Positions 16,962-26,097 are shown, counted from the first letter of the stretch. The stretch is DNA of 64,000 bases from an uncultured Lachnospiraceae bacterium (GCA_902789555.1 CADAOF010000003.1:62001-126000); one strand, 5' to 3'. Numbers and translations are program-made. Notes: a model not told the origin generated them from the sequence alone.

Positions 16962-17432
16962 ATGATCAACACGACGCTTTGCTACATTTCCCGGGGCGAT
17001 GAGTACCTGATGCTTCACCGGGTAAAGAAGGAAAACGACCTGAACCGCGACAAATGGATCGGTTTCGGCGGCAAACTCGAGGAAAACGAGAGCCCCGAGG
17101 AGGGAATCCTCCGCGAGGTGAAGGAAGAAACAGGTCTCACGCTGACTGACTTGCAGTACCGCGGGATCGTGACCTTCGTGAGCGACCGCTATGAAGGCGA
17201 ATATATGCATCTTTTCACGGCAGAGCGCTTCGAAGGAGAACTTCTGGACTGTGACGAGGGTGAGATCGCCTGGATCCGGAAGGCGGATTTCGCGGCGCTC
17301 CCCCAGTGGGAAGGTGACCGTATCTTCCTGAAACTGCTGGAAGACGGCGCAGGGTTTTTCTCCCTGAAGCTGTGCTATGAAGGCGACCGGCTGGTCGAGG
17401 CCGTGCTGGACGGAAAGGAGATCCTGAAATGA
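16962..17432 (+). CDS. Nudix hydrolase (MutT-like, 8-oxo-dGTP diphosphatase type)
   Basis: The protein has 156 residues. The complete Nudix box runs from GGKLEENESPEEG to REVKEETGL near residues 38-60, with all the metal-binding glutamates. This type cleaves nucleoside diphosphates linked to another group and is often annotated as an 8-oxo-dGTP diphosphatase. Its true substrate cannot be told from sequence. The start codon is preceded by GGAGAGAG. The stop overlaps the next start (ATGA at 17429). Confidence 0.9.
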   Translation: MINTTLCYISRGDEYLMLHRVKKENDLNRDKWIGFGGKLEENESPEEGILREVKEETGLTLTDLQYRGIVTFVSDRYEGEYMHLFTAERFEGELLDCDEGEIAWIRKADFAALPQWEGDRIFLKLLEDGAGFFSLKLCYEGDRLVEAVLDGKEILK

Positions 17433-18007
17433 TCATTTATCTGGTGCGGCACGGACAGACGGACTGGAACGCCCGGAAGATCGTGCAGGGAGTCACCGAC
17501 ATTCCCCTGAATGAAACAGGCCTTGCGCAGGCAGCCCGTGCAAGGGACCTGATGAAGGACGTCCCCATCGACATCATTTATTCCTCCCCGCTCGTACGGG
17601 CTTACCGGACCGCGGAGATCATCAACGAATGCCACGGCGTTCCCATCATTACCGAGCCGCGCATCCGGGAACGCAATTACGGCATGTATGAGGCCGCGGG
17701 CTATGAGGAATACCCCGGCGTCGAGTACTGGGACTACGACAAGAACAAACGCTTTCCCGGTGCGGAAACGGTACGGGAGGTCTTTGCGCGGGTCTACGAA
17801 TGCCTCGACGACATCCGCCGGAAGCATCCCGGAAAGAGCGTGATGCTGGCGATGCACGGCGGCGCGGCGCGGGCGGTCCACGTCTACTTTAACGGGTTCC
17901 CGAAGGACGGGACCCTGAAATCCCTTGTTACGCCGAACGCAGAGCCGGTCCGCTTCGAGATCGCGGACGACGCGCCGGCGCACACCCCGGTCCCCGAGCA
18001 CGTCTGA
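17429..18007 (+). CDS. Histidine phosphatase (phosphoglycerate mutase-like) family
   Basis: The protein has 192 residues. The phosphoacceptor motif RHGQTDWN is at residues 7-14. The second-half acid/base segment IRERNYGMYEAAG and the late catalytic histidine MHGGAAR complete the active site. Members are broad phosphatases, for example in cobalamin or nucleotide metabolism. It is coupled to the Nudix gene by a four-base overlap, which hints at a role in nucleotide clean-up. Confidence 0.88.
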   Translation: MIIYLVRHGQTDWNARKIVQGVTDIPLNETGLAQAARARDLMKDVPIDIIYSSPLVRAYRTAEIINECHGVPIITEPRIRERNYGMYEAAGYEEYPGVEYWDYDKNKRFPGAETVREVFARVYECLDDIRRKHPGKSVMLAMHGGAARAVHVYFNGFPKDGTLKSLVTPNAEPVRFEIADDAPAHTPVPEHV

Positions 18008-18061
18008 CAGGGCAGTGCGTACGGAAAAGGAAAACGCCACAGAGCAGGAAAGGAGCTTGCA

Positions 18062-19306
18062 ATGAACAGGAAACAGGTGAGACAGATCCTGAAGGACACG
18101 GATTACATCCATACGAGCGGCACGCCGGAGGAACTGAAGGCGGCAAAGTATCTGCAGGAAGCCTGCGAAAAACTGGGTGCGCCTGCGCATCTGGAAGCCT
18201 TCCCGGTGGACATGGCAGAGGTTAAGGCGGCTTCCCTGACGGTAACGCTCCCGGGCGGCGGAAAACGCGATATTCCCTGCAAGGGCTACAAGCTCTGCGG
18301 CAGCGGAGAGGTCGCGGCGCCGTTCCTGTATCTTCCGGATACGGACCCGGCTTCGCTCGCGAAGGCGAAAGGCTGCATCGTGATGCTTGATACCGGGATC
18401 GGTTTCTACACCTACCGGGATCTTCTGGATGGCGGCGTGAAGGGGATCGTTACCTATGACGGCAACGTGAACTTCTCGGACCGCGACATCGATCATAAGG
18501 AACTGCGGCCTTACGTGGTCGGCGATCTGCCGAAGCTGCCCGCGGTCAGCATCAACGCGAAGGATGCGTTCGAACTGGTAAAGAGCGGCGTGACGGCGGC
18601 AGAGATCCGCGTAGAACAGAAGGAATTCAAGGGGGAATCCCACGACGTGGTCGCGGAACTGCCCGGCGAAACGGATGAATGGATCATCCTGACGGCGCAC
18701 TATGACACGACGCCCCTTTCCCGCGGTTCCTACGACAACATGAGCGGCTGCATCGGCCTCCTGGCGGTGATCGATGCGCTGCACGGCGTGAAACATCGCT
18801 ACGGCCTGCGCTTCGTTTTCTGCGGAAGCGAAGAACGCGGCCTCTTAGGCTCGAAAGCCTACGCGGCCGCGCATGAGGACGAACTCCCGAAGGTCGTTCT
18901 GAATATCAATCTGGACATGATCGGCACCTATATGGGCCGCTTCATTGCACGGGTGAGCGCCGAGGAAGGCCTCATGCAGTACATCCGCTACTTTGCCTCG
19001 ATCCGGGGCTTCGGCATCAAGGCTTCAATGGGCGTGTATTCCAGCGATTCCACACCCTTTGCCGACAAAGGCGTGCCTGCCCTGTCCTTCGCGAGACTGG
19101 CCGGCGGAAACATGGCTCCCATCCACAACCGCTACGATACGCCCGCGGTGCTTTCGGACAAGCAGATCCTCGAGGACTGCGCTTTCATCACCGCTTTCAC
19201 GAAGGAAATGGCTGACGCGGTCAAATGCCCCGTGAAGCGCGAGATCCCCGAAAAGGTGAAGAAGGAACTCGACGAATACCTGGGCAGAAAGCGGAGAGAG
19301 GACTGA
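18062..19306 (+). CDS. M28-family metallopeptidase
   Basis: The protein has 414 residues and no signal peptide, so it is probably cytoplasmic. The co-catalytic zinc ligands are visible in order: His and Asp of LTAHYDTTPLS, Asp of SYDNMSGCIG, the catalytic Glu pair in GSEERGLLGS, Asp of NINLDMIG and the late His of IHNRYDT. Residues about 95-185 form the PA-type insert. The likely activity is aminopeptidase. GGAAAGGAG precedes the ATG. It ends three bases from the opposing gene, with no clear terminator between. Confidence 0.9.
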   Translation: MNRKQVRQILKDTDYIHTSGTPEELKAAKYLQEACEKLGAPAHLEAFPVDMAEVKAASLTVTLPGGGKRDIPCKGYKLCGSGEVAAPFLYLPDTDPASLAKAKGCIVMLDTGIGFYTYRDLLDGGVKGIVTYDGNVNFSDRDIDHKELRPYVVGDLPKLPAVSINAKDAFELVKSGVTAAEIRVEQKEFKGESHDVVAELPGETDEWIILTAHYDTTPLSRGSYDNMSGCIGLLAVIDALHGVKHRYGLRFVFCGSEERGLLGSKAYAAAHEDELPKVVLNINLDMIGTYMGRFIARVSAEEGLMQYIRYFASIRGFGIKASMGVYSSDSTPFADKGVPALSFARLAGGNMAPIHNRYDTPAVLSDKQILEDCAFITAFTKEMADAVKCPVKREIPEKVKKELDEYLGRKRRED

Positions 19307-19309
19307 TCG

Positions 19310-20662
19310 TTAAGCGGCCGTTCCCAGGAAGGCAAGTACGCAGAGCGTGCCGGCGGAGAGCATCAGCCAGGGCTTAAAGGTCTTCTTCCCGGAGATGAGG
19401 TGGATCCCCCAGGCAAGGCAGGCCGCAGCCAGTACCCCGACGAGCCACAGACTCTGGATCCGCTTGGGCGTCCAGCCGAGGTCGGAAACGTAGAGGATGA
19501 TCTTGGACGCGGCGATCATGGCAAACAGCAGGCTTTCAAACAGAAGCAGCAGGCAGCAGAACTTCAGCAGCCTGCTGTTATTTGTGTCTTTTTCACTCAT
19601 GCGGGTGACGAGCCACAGCAGGGCGAAGTTGATCGCCATGACGCGGCAGAGCTCGAAGAAGCCTTCGCGGGCATAGCGGGAGACGATGAAGCCTTCCGGC
19701 AGGGTGTGCGTGAAGGCCCCGAGGAAGTAGCTGGTCTGCAGGGCAAAGAAGGCGATGTAAAGTGCGGAAAACAGCAGGATGACGGCTGCCCAGAAACCGG
19801 CCGGGACGCGGCGGATCGCCGCAAGGAAGCGCTCTGAGGCATTCTTCTCGCGGCTGAGGAATTCTTCTTCCGTACGGACGGAGCCGCCGATGAGGCCGAA
19901 AATGTAAGCGCCGACGGGCAGGCTGCAGAGCACGTAAACGATGACTTCTTCGTCGGGCTCCAGGTGCCGCAGGATCCGGTCAAGGGACTGTGCGAAGTTG
20001 CTGTCCGCCTGCATGAGCAGCCCGGCAGCCGCGGCAAAAAGCGCGACGGCAAGCAGGACGGCGAGGGCAGTCCACAGGAGGCTCGCACCTTTCCGCGAGC
20101 GCTTCATCCAGCGGCCGATACCGTGAAAGACGCAGCGGATCCGCAGGAAAAAGTGCCGGAAGGGAATGATGATGAGCCCGTTCGTACCGTCGACGGGAAG
20201 GAAACGGCTGCTTTCGCCTTCGAGAAGCTTCCCGCTGTGCGAAAGCGTCCACCAGATGAGGCAGGCGTGAATGAGGAGGAAGAGCTGGGACTCGTCCCAG
20301 ACGCCGTGCAGGTTGAACGTAAACGCGGCGACCAATGCGGTAAAGCAGGCAAGCCAGAACCACGATTCGGCGCTTTTTTTCTTCCCTCGGTTCAGAATGA
20401 GGACCGCGCATGCAGCAAACACCGCGACAGGGAGGACCCGCCACAGGACGAAGGTCCTCTCCGGATATCCGAGGTCGTTAAACCACAGCAGTACATAGAA
20501 GTAGGCGGCAGCGTAGGAGAGGAACGCGAACGCGATCTCCGTGCTGCTTGCTGCAAAGGGCTTTTTATCCGGCACTGACGGTACCGGCGCGAAGCGGTCC
20601 GGTGCCGTATTTACGGTCTGATCCGTATTGTTAATGATGTTTTCATTCATGACTTCATTCAT
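19310..20662 (-). CDS. DUF4153/DUF4173-like polytopic membrane protein
   Basis: The protein has 450 residues from the ATG at 20662, which has AAGGAGA upstream; the in-frame region above it runs into the preceding gene's stop. About ten hydrophobic segments are present. The C-terminal signature (NNSRLLKFCCLLL, then YVSDLGWTPKRIQSLW) is what I recall for DUF4153/DUF4173 proteins. It is the third gene of a minus-strand operon behind an XRE regulator and a DUF2975 protein. Function is unknown. Confidence 0.7.
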   Translation of the reverse strand: MNEVMNENIINNTDQTVNTAPDRFAPVPSVPDKKPFAASSTEIAFAFLSYAAAYFYVLLWFNDLGYPERTFVLWRVLPVAVFAACAVLILNRGKKKSAESWFWLACFTALVAAFTFNLHGVWDESQLFLLIHACLIWWTLSHSGKLLEGESSRFLPVDGTNGLIIIPFRHFFLRIRCVFHGIGRWMKRSRKGASLLWTALAVLLAVALFAAAAGLLMQADSNFAQSLDRILRHLEPDEEVIVYVLCSLPVGAYIFGLIGGSVRTEEEFLSREKNASERFLAAIRRVPAGFWAAVILLFSALYIAFFALQTSYFLGAFTHTLPEGFIVSRYAREGFFELCRVMAINFALLWLVTRMSEKDTNNSRLLKFCCLLLLFESLLFAMIAASKIILYVSDLGWTPKRIQSLWLVGVLAAACLAWGIHLISGKKTFKPWLMLSAGTLCVLAFLGTAA

Positions 20663-20682
20663 GACGATCTCCTTCCCGCAGC

Positions 20683-20886
20683 TCATTCTTTGTATTCCAG
20701 GATATCGCCCGGCTGGCACTGCAGTTCGCGGCAAAGTGCCATGAGCGTTGAAAAACGGATCGCTTTTGCCTTGCCGTTCTTCAGGATCGACAGATTGGCC
20801 GGGGTGATCCCGACCCGCTCCGCCAGTTCGCCCGAGGAGATCTTGCGCTTTGCCATCATGACGTCGAGGTTTACGATAATGTCCAT
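20683..20886 (-). CDS. Small XRE-family transcriptional regulator (YozG-like)
   Basis: The protein has 67 residues and consists almost entirely of one helix-turn-helix: ISSGELAERVGITPANLSIL is the HTH and LCRELQCQPGDILEY the family C-terminus. Proteins of this kind pair with DUF2975 membrane proteins (YoaS/YozG in Bacillus). It lies ten bases after the DUF2975 gene. It probably represses its own operon through the TTATCGAA boxes at the promoter. Confidence 0.93.
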   Translation of the reverse strand: MDIIVNLDVMMAKRKISSGELAERVGITPANLSILKNGKAKAIRFSTLMALCRELQCQPGDILEYKE

Positions 20887-20896
20887 CGGAGACCTC

Positions 20897-21376
20897 CTAG
20901 ATCGTCAGGTCCAGCTCATCCTTCATGCGGATGGCGGCTTCGAAACTGTTCTTGACGATGCGGACGATGAGCGCCATGAAAGCGGCGGCGAGCGCCGGCA
21001 CGAACATGCCCGGATAGAAGAAGGTTCCGGCGAGGCAGACGGCGGCTGCGCCTACGCAGGCCCAGGAGGCGATGCGCATGTGCCGGACCGTACCGGCCTC
21101 AAAGACCCGGTTTTTCCGGAAGCAGATGAGGATCATGCGCAGTTCACAGAGGGCGATCCAGGCAGGGACGCTGAACAGCAGCCAGAAAACGGTCAGGAGA
21201 GGCGTTTCCGCGTCTGCGGCAATTCTGCCGTATGTTTCAGACAGAAACGGCGCTTCTCCCGTAAGCTGCCCGATCAGGTATGCGGCCGCCGCAGCGTCGC
21301 TTGCGAGCAGCAAGAGGGCGAAAAGCCAGACACAGACAAAGGAAAGCACGATGCTTTTGTCCTGATTCCAGTTCAT
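20897..21376 (-). CDS. DUF2975 membrane protein
   Basis: The protein has 159 residues from the ATG at 21376, with GGGAGG upstream. Four hydrophobic segments are present at about 12-36, 62-82, 100-120 and 124-145. The C-terminus reads FEAAIRMKDELDLTI, the usual end of DUF2975 proteins, which carry an immunity-like or stress-related role of uncertain nature. It is the first gene of the operon with the XRE regulator. Confidence 0.85.
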   Translation of the reverse strand: MNWNQDKSIVLSFVCVWLFALLLLASDAAAAAYLIGQLTGEAPFLSETYGRIAADAETPLLTVFWLLFSVPAWIALCELRMILICFRKNRVFEAGTVRHMRIASWACVGAAAVCLAGTFFYPGMFVPALAAAFMALIVRIVKNSFEAAIRMKDELDLTI

Positions 21377-21434
21377 GAAAAGACCTCCCGGCCGGGATCG
21401 CCGCAGGGCTGCGGCTTTTCTTCGGCCAGGAGGC

Positions 21435-21488
21435 AGTGTAGCATGATGCATTATCGAATGTCAAGTAAAATTTATCGAAAAACGATAT
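21435..21488 (-). promoter_or_regulatory. Promoter and probable operator of the DUF2975-XRE operon
   Basis: On the minus strand TTGACA (21459-21464) and TACACT (21435-21440) are 18 bases apart. Two identical TTATCGAA boxes (21451-21458 and 21472-21479) flank the -35 box at a 21-base spacing. The second forms an inverted repeat with CGATAT (to 21488). This layout suits repression by a dimeric HTH protein. Confidence 0.7.
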
Positions 21489-21497
21489 GAACCGTTC

Positions 21498-22139
21498 TCA
21501 GACGATCGTCAGAAGATCTTCCGGCTTCTGGATGATGTATTTTGCCCCTGCGCCTTCCAGTTCCTCCCGGCTGCCGTAGCCGTAGAGGACGCCGCAGCAG
21601 TCGATGCCGGCAAGACGGGCGCCGAGGACGTCATTGTCGCGGTCGCCGACCATCAGTACGCAGCTTCTGTCCGCCGCGCCGAGTTCCTTCAGCGCCAGTT
21701 CGATGATGTCATTCTTTTCGGAACGGCTCTCATCCAGGGTCGCACCGGCAACAAAGGAAAAATAATCTGCCCAGCCGAAGTGCTGCAGGATGTCTTCGGC
21801 CATGGAAGTCGGCTTTCCGGTCGCCGCAGCCAGGATCTTTCCGCGCGCCTTCAGGGTGCGGAGCGTCTCCTCCATGCCTTCGTAAGGGGTATTCATGTAG
21901 ATCGCGCCGGCCAGGTAATCCTCACGGTAATACGCGAGCGCCTGCGCCGCCTGCTCGCGGGTGAAACCGTAGAAGCGCATGTAGGCGGGGATCATCGGCG
22001 GACCGACGAAGCGCCGGAGCGCTTCCTCGCTTTCTCCGGTGATGCCGAATTTTGCCAGGGCGTAACGGACGGAATGCATGATCCCGGGACCGGAGTCCGA
22101 GAGCGTGCCGTCAAGGTCGAATAAGATGATGTCGTACAT
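21498..22139 (-). CDS. HAD-family hydrolase (phosphoglycolate phosphatase-like)
   Basis: The protein has 213 residues. HAD motif I FDLDGTLSDSG carries the nucleophile Asp. Motif II is likely AAATGKPT, motif III the Lys near KPTSM or EKND, and motif IV MVGDRDNDVLGA. The cap between residues 15 and 85 is of the C1 helical type, as in Gph. It could act on phosphoglycolate or other small phosphoesters. A GAGGAGG site precedes the start. Confidence 0.88.
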   Translation of the reverse strand: MYDIILFDLDGTLSDSGPGIMHSVRYALAKFGITGESEEALRRFVGPPMIPAYMRFYGFTREQAAQALAYYREDYLAGAIYMNTPYEGMEETLRTLKARGKILAAATGKPTSMAEDILQHFGWADYFSFVAGATLDESRSEKNDIIELALKELGAADRSCVLMVGDRDNDVLGARLAGIDCCGVLYGYGSREELEGAGAKYIIQKPEDLLTIV

Positions 22140-22207
22140 GATGCCTCCTCAGCTGCCCTTTGCGGTCCTGCTGTTTCGGAGCGGATGCCCGCGGACCGGA
22201 CGGAACC

Positions 22208-22236
22208 ATCATAGCAGATCCTTTGCCGTTTGTCAT
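22208..22236 (-). promoter_or_regulatory. Promoter of the HAD hydrolase gene
   Basis: On the minus strand ATGACA (22231-22236) and TATGAT (22208-22213) have a 17-base spacer and an extended TG. Confidence 0.6.
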
Positions 22237-22270
22237 TCGGAACCCGCGGACGACGCGGAAAAAGAATTCC

Positions 22271-22299
22271 TTGACGGCGCCATGCGGCTAAATTAAAAT
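22271..22299 (+). promoter_or_regulatory. Promoter of the HD-RyR / SLOG-SLATT operon
   Basis: TTGACG (22271-22276) and TAAAAT (22294-22299) are 17 bases apart, about 90 bases upstream of the first gene. The rest of the 250-base gap between the divergent genes shows no further ORF. Confidence 0.7.
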
Positions 22300-22389
22300 G
22301 AAATCGCAGAACAGCCGTACAGCTGGATCGTACGGAAGAAAGACAAGGCGCGGATCCTGACGTTCAGGACCGGATGAGGAGACGGCATC

Positions 22390-24420
22390 ATGGCATATAC
22401 CGCATTGGAGCAGATGAGAAAAGTGAACAGGCAGCGTTTCGGCTCGGACGTCGGACCGTTTGAACCGGCTCTTTACGGTGCGGAAAGAACGGGGAATGAC
22501 CTCAGATCCGCAGCGCTGCGTTTTCTGCATGAGCGCTGCGAAGGCCTCCGCTTCTCGCCTGAAAAGACCGAGGAGGAAGTGCGGACCGGACGGTATCTGG
22601 GCACGGCGGCTTCACGGAATCAGATCCCGTATGACATGCAGATGGACATCGACCGCCTCTGCCTCGAGCGCGAATTGGAAAACTTCATCGCATCCGGTGT
22701 CGCAGAGGACGCATACACCGTCTATTACAGCTTTTTACGGATGTTCGTGGGGACCTACGGGCAGTCAAGCAAGATGATCGAACTGCTGTCCGAATTTGAA
22801 TCGAACGCGAGCACGCTCCTGATGAAGCACCGTGACCATTATTCGCACTCGGTCTACGTGTTTGCGCTCGGCCTTGCGATCTACGAAACGAACGAGAAGT
22901 TCCGCAGGACCTTCCAGACTTTCTACGGCTTTGTGCCCGGACAGGACGAACATCCTGCCGCGGCATTCTTTCTCGAGTTCTGGGGACTGACGGCGCTCTT
23001 CCATGACATCGGCTATCCGTTTGAGATCCCGTTTGAACAGGTGATGGCTTATTTTGAAGTCGACCGGAGACAGCGCGGCAAGGGCAGCCTGTTCCTGGCT
23101 TATCATGATCTCGACTGCCTCTCCGGCATGAGCAGCAAAGCGAAAGAGCACTTTGCGGATCTGTTCGGCCGTCCGTTCGATTCCGTCGAAGCACTGCTGG
23201 CTTACGGGATCGAAAAGCGCCTCGGCGCAGCATACGGCGTGTCGGAGGAAGACCTCTTCGATACGATCCGCAGCAAGCCGACCGAACCGGACCGTTTCGG
23301 CTATTTCATGGATCACGCCTATTTCAGCGCTGCGAGACTTTATCAGGAACTTGCCGAGGTGCTCGGCGAGGAACGGATCACCGAAGCACACGTCGATGCG
23401 CTGACGGCGATCATGCTGCACAACAGCATGTTCAAGTTTTCGATCGCCTTTTACAAGGACAATGAGAAGCGCAGGGCGCCGCTGAAGGCGGAACTGCACC
23501 CGTTAGCCTACCTTCTGATGCTCTGCGACGAACTGCAGTGCTGGGACCGCACCGCCTACGGCAGAAACTCACGGATCGAGCTGCATCCGATGGATGCGGA
23601 GTTCGATTTCGGCCGGGGCATGATCCACGTGCTGTACTGCTTTGATGCCGAGGAATCCGAAAAAATCGGCCGGTACGAAGCGGATTACCGCGCCTGGGAA
23701 CAGAACGGTTCCGCCGGCGAGCCGCCCCGGCTGAAGGCATACAGTGACATGGCGGAGAAGGAGCAGCGCTTTCGCACGGATATTGAAAAGATCGTCGATC
23801 TTTCCGGCTATCCGCTGTTCGTCACGACGTTCATGCGAACTGCAGACAGAAAGAGCAAGCACACGTATCTTTCCGGCAGCAGCTTCCTGCACATGTACGA
23901 TTTTGCCGTGGCGATCAACGGACGCTACCGGTACGAAGGGAGAGAAGAGGAGATCCCGGCGGAACAGCTCGAGCGCGATTTCGATGAGATGTCCCTGGAA
24001 TATCAGCTGAGCAACATCAATCAGGTCAAGAGCTTTGCGAAATATCTGAACGCGATCGGCTGTTTCTATACGGACCGTCCCGTCGACTTTGAGATGCTCC
24101 GCGCGTTTACCGAAGAGCAGTGCGCCGTGTTTGCACCGATGGAACATGCCCGCTGGCTCCGTGCGCACCGCGCAATGGGCTGGACGGCGGGAGATCTTTA
24201 CGAGACCGCCGCCGCGGATGAAGGGACGGACCGCTCCGCGCTGCGGGAACAGATGCGCCAGCACAAACTGTGCATAAACGGCGATTTCGGCGAACTCGAG
24301 ATCGCGCGGCATTATCTGCAGCTGTCCGAAGCGGACCAGGGCAAGGACTGGAAGCCGTTCAACTCCATGCTGAAGCTGATCCGCAAGTTCGACGGACTGC
24401 GGATCTATAAACTTGACTGA
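22390..24420 (+). CDS. HD phosphohydrolase with C-terminal RyR-like domain
   Basis: The protein has 676 residues and is soluble. A metal-dependent HD domain is suggested by H150/H153 (KHRDHYSH), the H205-D206 pair in ALFHDIGYPFE, H309, H344 (AIMLHN) and D380 (LMLCDELQCWDR). HD enzymes cleave phosphoester bonds, often of nucleotides. The last 95 residues or so resemble a RyR domain: MEHARWLRAHRAMGWTAGD, then an acidic spacer and DWKPFNSMLKLIRKFDGL. RyR domains are thought to bind ligands in bacterial conflict systems. It is followed after 13 bases by the SLOG-SLATT gene. The domain assignment is from recalled patterns; the exact substrate is unknown. Confidence 0.72.
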   Translation: MAYTALEQMRKVNRQRFGSDVGPFEPALYGAERTGNDLRSAALRFLHERCEGLRFSPEKTEEEVRTGRYLGTAASRNQIPYDMQMDIDRLCLERELENFIASGVAEDAYTVYYSFLRMFVGTYGQSSKMIELLSEFESNASTLLMKHRDHYSHSVYVFALGLAIYETNEKFRRTFQTFYGFVPGQDEHPAAAFFLEFWGLTALFHDIGYPFEIPFEQVMAYFEVDRRQRGKGSLFLAYHDLDCLSGMSSKAKEHFADLFGRPFDSVEALLAYGIEKRLGAAYGVSEEDLFDTIRSKPTEPDRFGYFMDHAYFSAARLYQELAEVLGEERITEAHVDALTAIMLHNSMFKFSIAFYKDNEKRRAPLKAELHPLAYLLMLCDELQCWDRTAYGRNSRIELHPMDAEFDFGRGMIHVLYCFDAEESEKIGRYEADYRAWEQNGSAGEPPRLKAYSDMAEKEQRFRTDIEKIVDLSGYPLFVTTFMRTADRKSKHTYLSGSSFLHMYDFAVAINGRYRYEGREEEIPAEQLERDFDEMSLEYQLSNINQVKSFAKYLNAIGCFYTDRPVDFEMLRAFTEEQCAVFAPMEHARWLRAHRAMGWTAGDLYETAAADEGTDRSALREQMRQHKLCINGDFGELEIARHYLQLSEADQGKDWKPFNSMLKLIRKFDGLRIYKLD

Positions 24421-24433
24421 AAAAGGAGACGGT

Positions 24434-26029
24434 ATGGCACTGCAGGATACAGTCCCGATCGTCGTCGGCGTGACGGGGCATCGGGACATTCGGACCGAAG
24501 ACCGTGAAAGGCTCGGCCGCGCCGTTGAGAAACAACTTCTGGCACTCCGCGAAAAATGCCCGCACTCCCGGATCGTCATGCTGAACAGTCTTGCAGCAGG
24601 CGCAGATCAGCTTTGCGCGGAAGCCGCGCGCAAACTCTCGATCCCGCTGATCGCTGTGCTGCCGATGGCCCGGGAGGAGTACGAGAAAGTCTTTTCCGGG
24701 GAGCAACTGCTGCATTTCCGGACCCTCTGCAGCGCGGCAGAAGAGTGCTTTACCGCACCCGAAACGGAGGAGGCACCGCCTTCGCCGGACAGGGATTTTA
24801 CCTACCGACAGGCCGGCATCTACATCGCGTCGCATGCGCACGTGCTGCTGGCACTATGGGACGGAAAAGAATCGGCCCCGTCGCACTGCGGTACCGCCGA
24901 AACCGTACGCTTTGCTCTGGAGGGCGCGTACGAACCGAAAAATGCGATCCCGCTGGGAGGAAGCTGTCCCGTATGGCACGTTCAGACACCGCGAACGGGT
25001 ACGGAAGATGCTGCGGACGCGGGGATGCTGCGCTTCCTCGGCGACGAAGCAGCCTTTGAAGAAGTTCTTGCCCGTACCGATGAATTCAACAAACTTTCCG
25101 CAGAGGAAGCTCTGCCGCAGAACGGTCTGCTGCCTGCAGAGCGTGAAGCGGACGAATGCCTGGACAGAACGGAGGCGCTGTACGCAAAAGCGGATGCTCT
25201 GAGCATCCGCTTTGCGGGACAGTACCGGAGGCTGCTGGCTGCGCTCGCCGTGGTCAGCACGGTCATTACGGTCGCGTTCCTGCTCTACGATGAGGCGGAA
25301 CTGCACTGGATGATCCTTGTCTGCGGGGCCATGCTGCTCCTTGCCTTTTTCCTGCGGCGGCGCGAAATGCGCGCTGCCTCGCACCGGCGCTATCTGGAAT
25401 ACCGGATGCTCGCGGAGGGACTGCGGGTACAGGCACTGCTGCGCTATGCCGGAAGCAGCGGATCCGCTGCGGAGATCCTTCCGTGGTCAGCAAAGACCGA
25501 GGCCGGATGGGTCGTCTGTGCGCTGAAGACCTGCGTCATCGCCGGCAGGCCAGCAGCCGTTCACCGCATACGGGACGTATGGGTGGATCAGCAGCGAAGG
25601 TACCATCAGGAGGTGATTGGACGCTCGAGGCGCGCGTACGAAGGGAGCGAACGGATCGTCGGCATTGCCCTGCGGATCAGCATTCTGCTTTATCTGGCCG
25701 TACTGGCCTTTGAGATCATCTGGGGTGGCCTGCTGCCGTTTTCCCGCAGCATATCCGCAGCGGAAACGTACCGTACGCTGTCCAAACTCATCCTCGGCAG
25801 CATATCGGCGGGGGCGCTGTTCATTTCAAATTATTACGGCCGCCTCTCGCTTTCGCGGGTGACATCCGACCATGCCAAAATGGAACGCTTTTACCGGGAA
25901 GCCCTGGAGCGCATCGACCGTTACGGCGAGACCCCCGCTCTGCTTCTTCTCATCGCCCGCGAGGAACTGATCGAGAACGGAAACTGGTGTTCCTACCAGC
26001 GCGACAATACGGCTGACTTCAATCTGTAA
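24434..26029 (+). CDS. SLOG sensor fused to SLATT-like transmembrane effector
   Basis: The protein has 531 residues from the ATG at 24434, with AAGGAG upstream. Residues about 5-210 form a Rossmann-like SLOG domain with VGVTGHRDI at 11-19, LAAGADQL at 53-60 and GTAETVRFAL near 153. A helical linker beginning ALYAKADALSIRFAGQYRR leads to a close pair of membrane helices at about 260-305. A second helix pair lies near 420-482, each followed by a charged helix. This matches the SLOG plus SLATT layout proposed as a nucleotide-gated membrane effector. The second 2TM block makes it longer than a simple SLATT protein. Confidence 0.72.
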   Translation: MALQDTVPIVVGVTGHRDIRTEDRERLGRAVEKQLLALREKCPHSRIVMLNSLAAGADQLCAEAARKLSIPLIAVLPMAREEYEKVFSGEQLLHFRTLCSAAEECFTAPETEEAPPSPDRDFTYRQAGIYIASHAHVLLALWDGKESAPSHCGTAETVRFALEGAYEPKNAIPLGGSCPVWHVQTPRTGTEDAADAGMLRFLGDEAAFEEVLARTDEFNKLSAEEALPQNGLLPAEREADECLDRTEALYAKADALSIRFAGQYRRLLAALAVVSTVITVAFLLYDEAELHWMILVCGAMLLLAFFLRRREMRAASHRRYLEYRMLAEGLRVQALLRYAGSSGSAAEILPWSAKTEAGWVVCALKTCVIAGRPAAVHRIRDVWVDQQRRYHQEVIGRSRRAYEGSERIVGIALRISILLYLAVLAFEIIWGGLLPFSRSISAAETYRTLSKLILGSISAGALFISNYYGRLSLSRVTSDHAKMERFYREALERIDRYGETPALLLLIAREELIENGNWCSYQRDNTADFNL

Positions 26030-26049
26030 CGTTTTGAGATAAATACGAT

Positions 26050-26086
26050 AAAAGCCCCGTCCGCAGCCGCGGACGGGGCTTTTTCG
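26050..26086. terminator. Bidirectional terminator between the SLOG-SLATT and TIR genes
   Basis: A 15-base GC-rich stem (AAAGCCCCGTCCGC and its complement) surrounds a tiny loop near 26066. It is preceded by A residues and followed by TTTTT, serving both convergent genes. Confidence 0.9.
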
Positions 26087-26097
26087 TGCCGAAGAGA

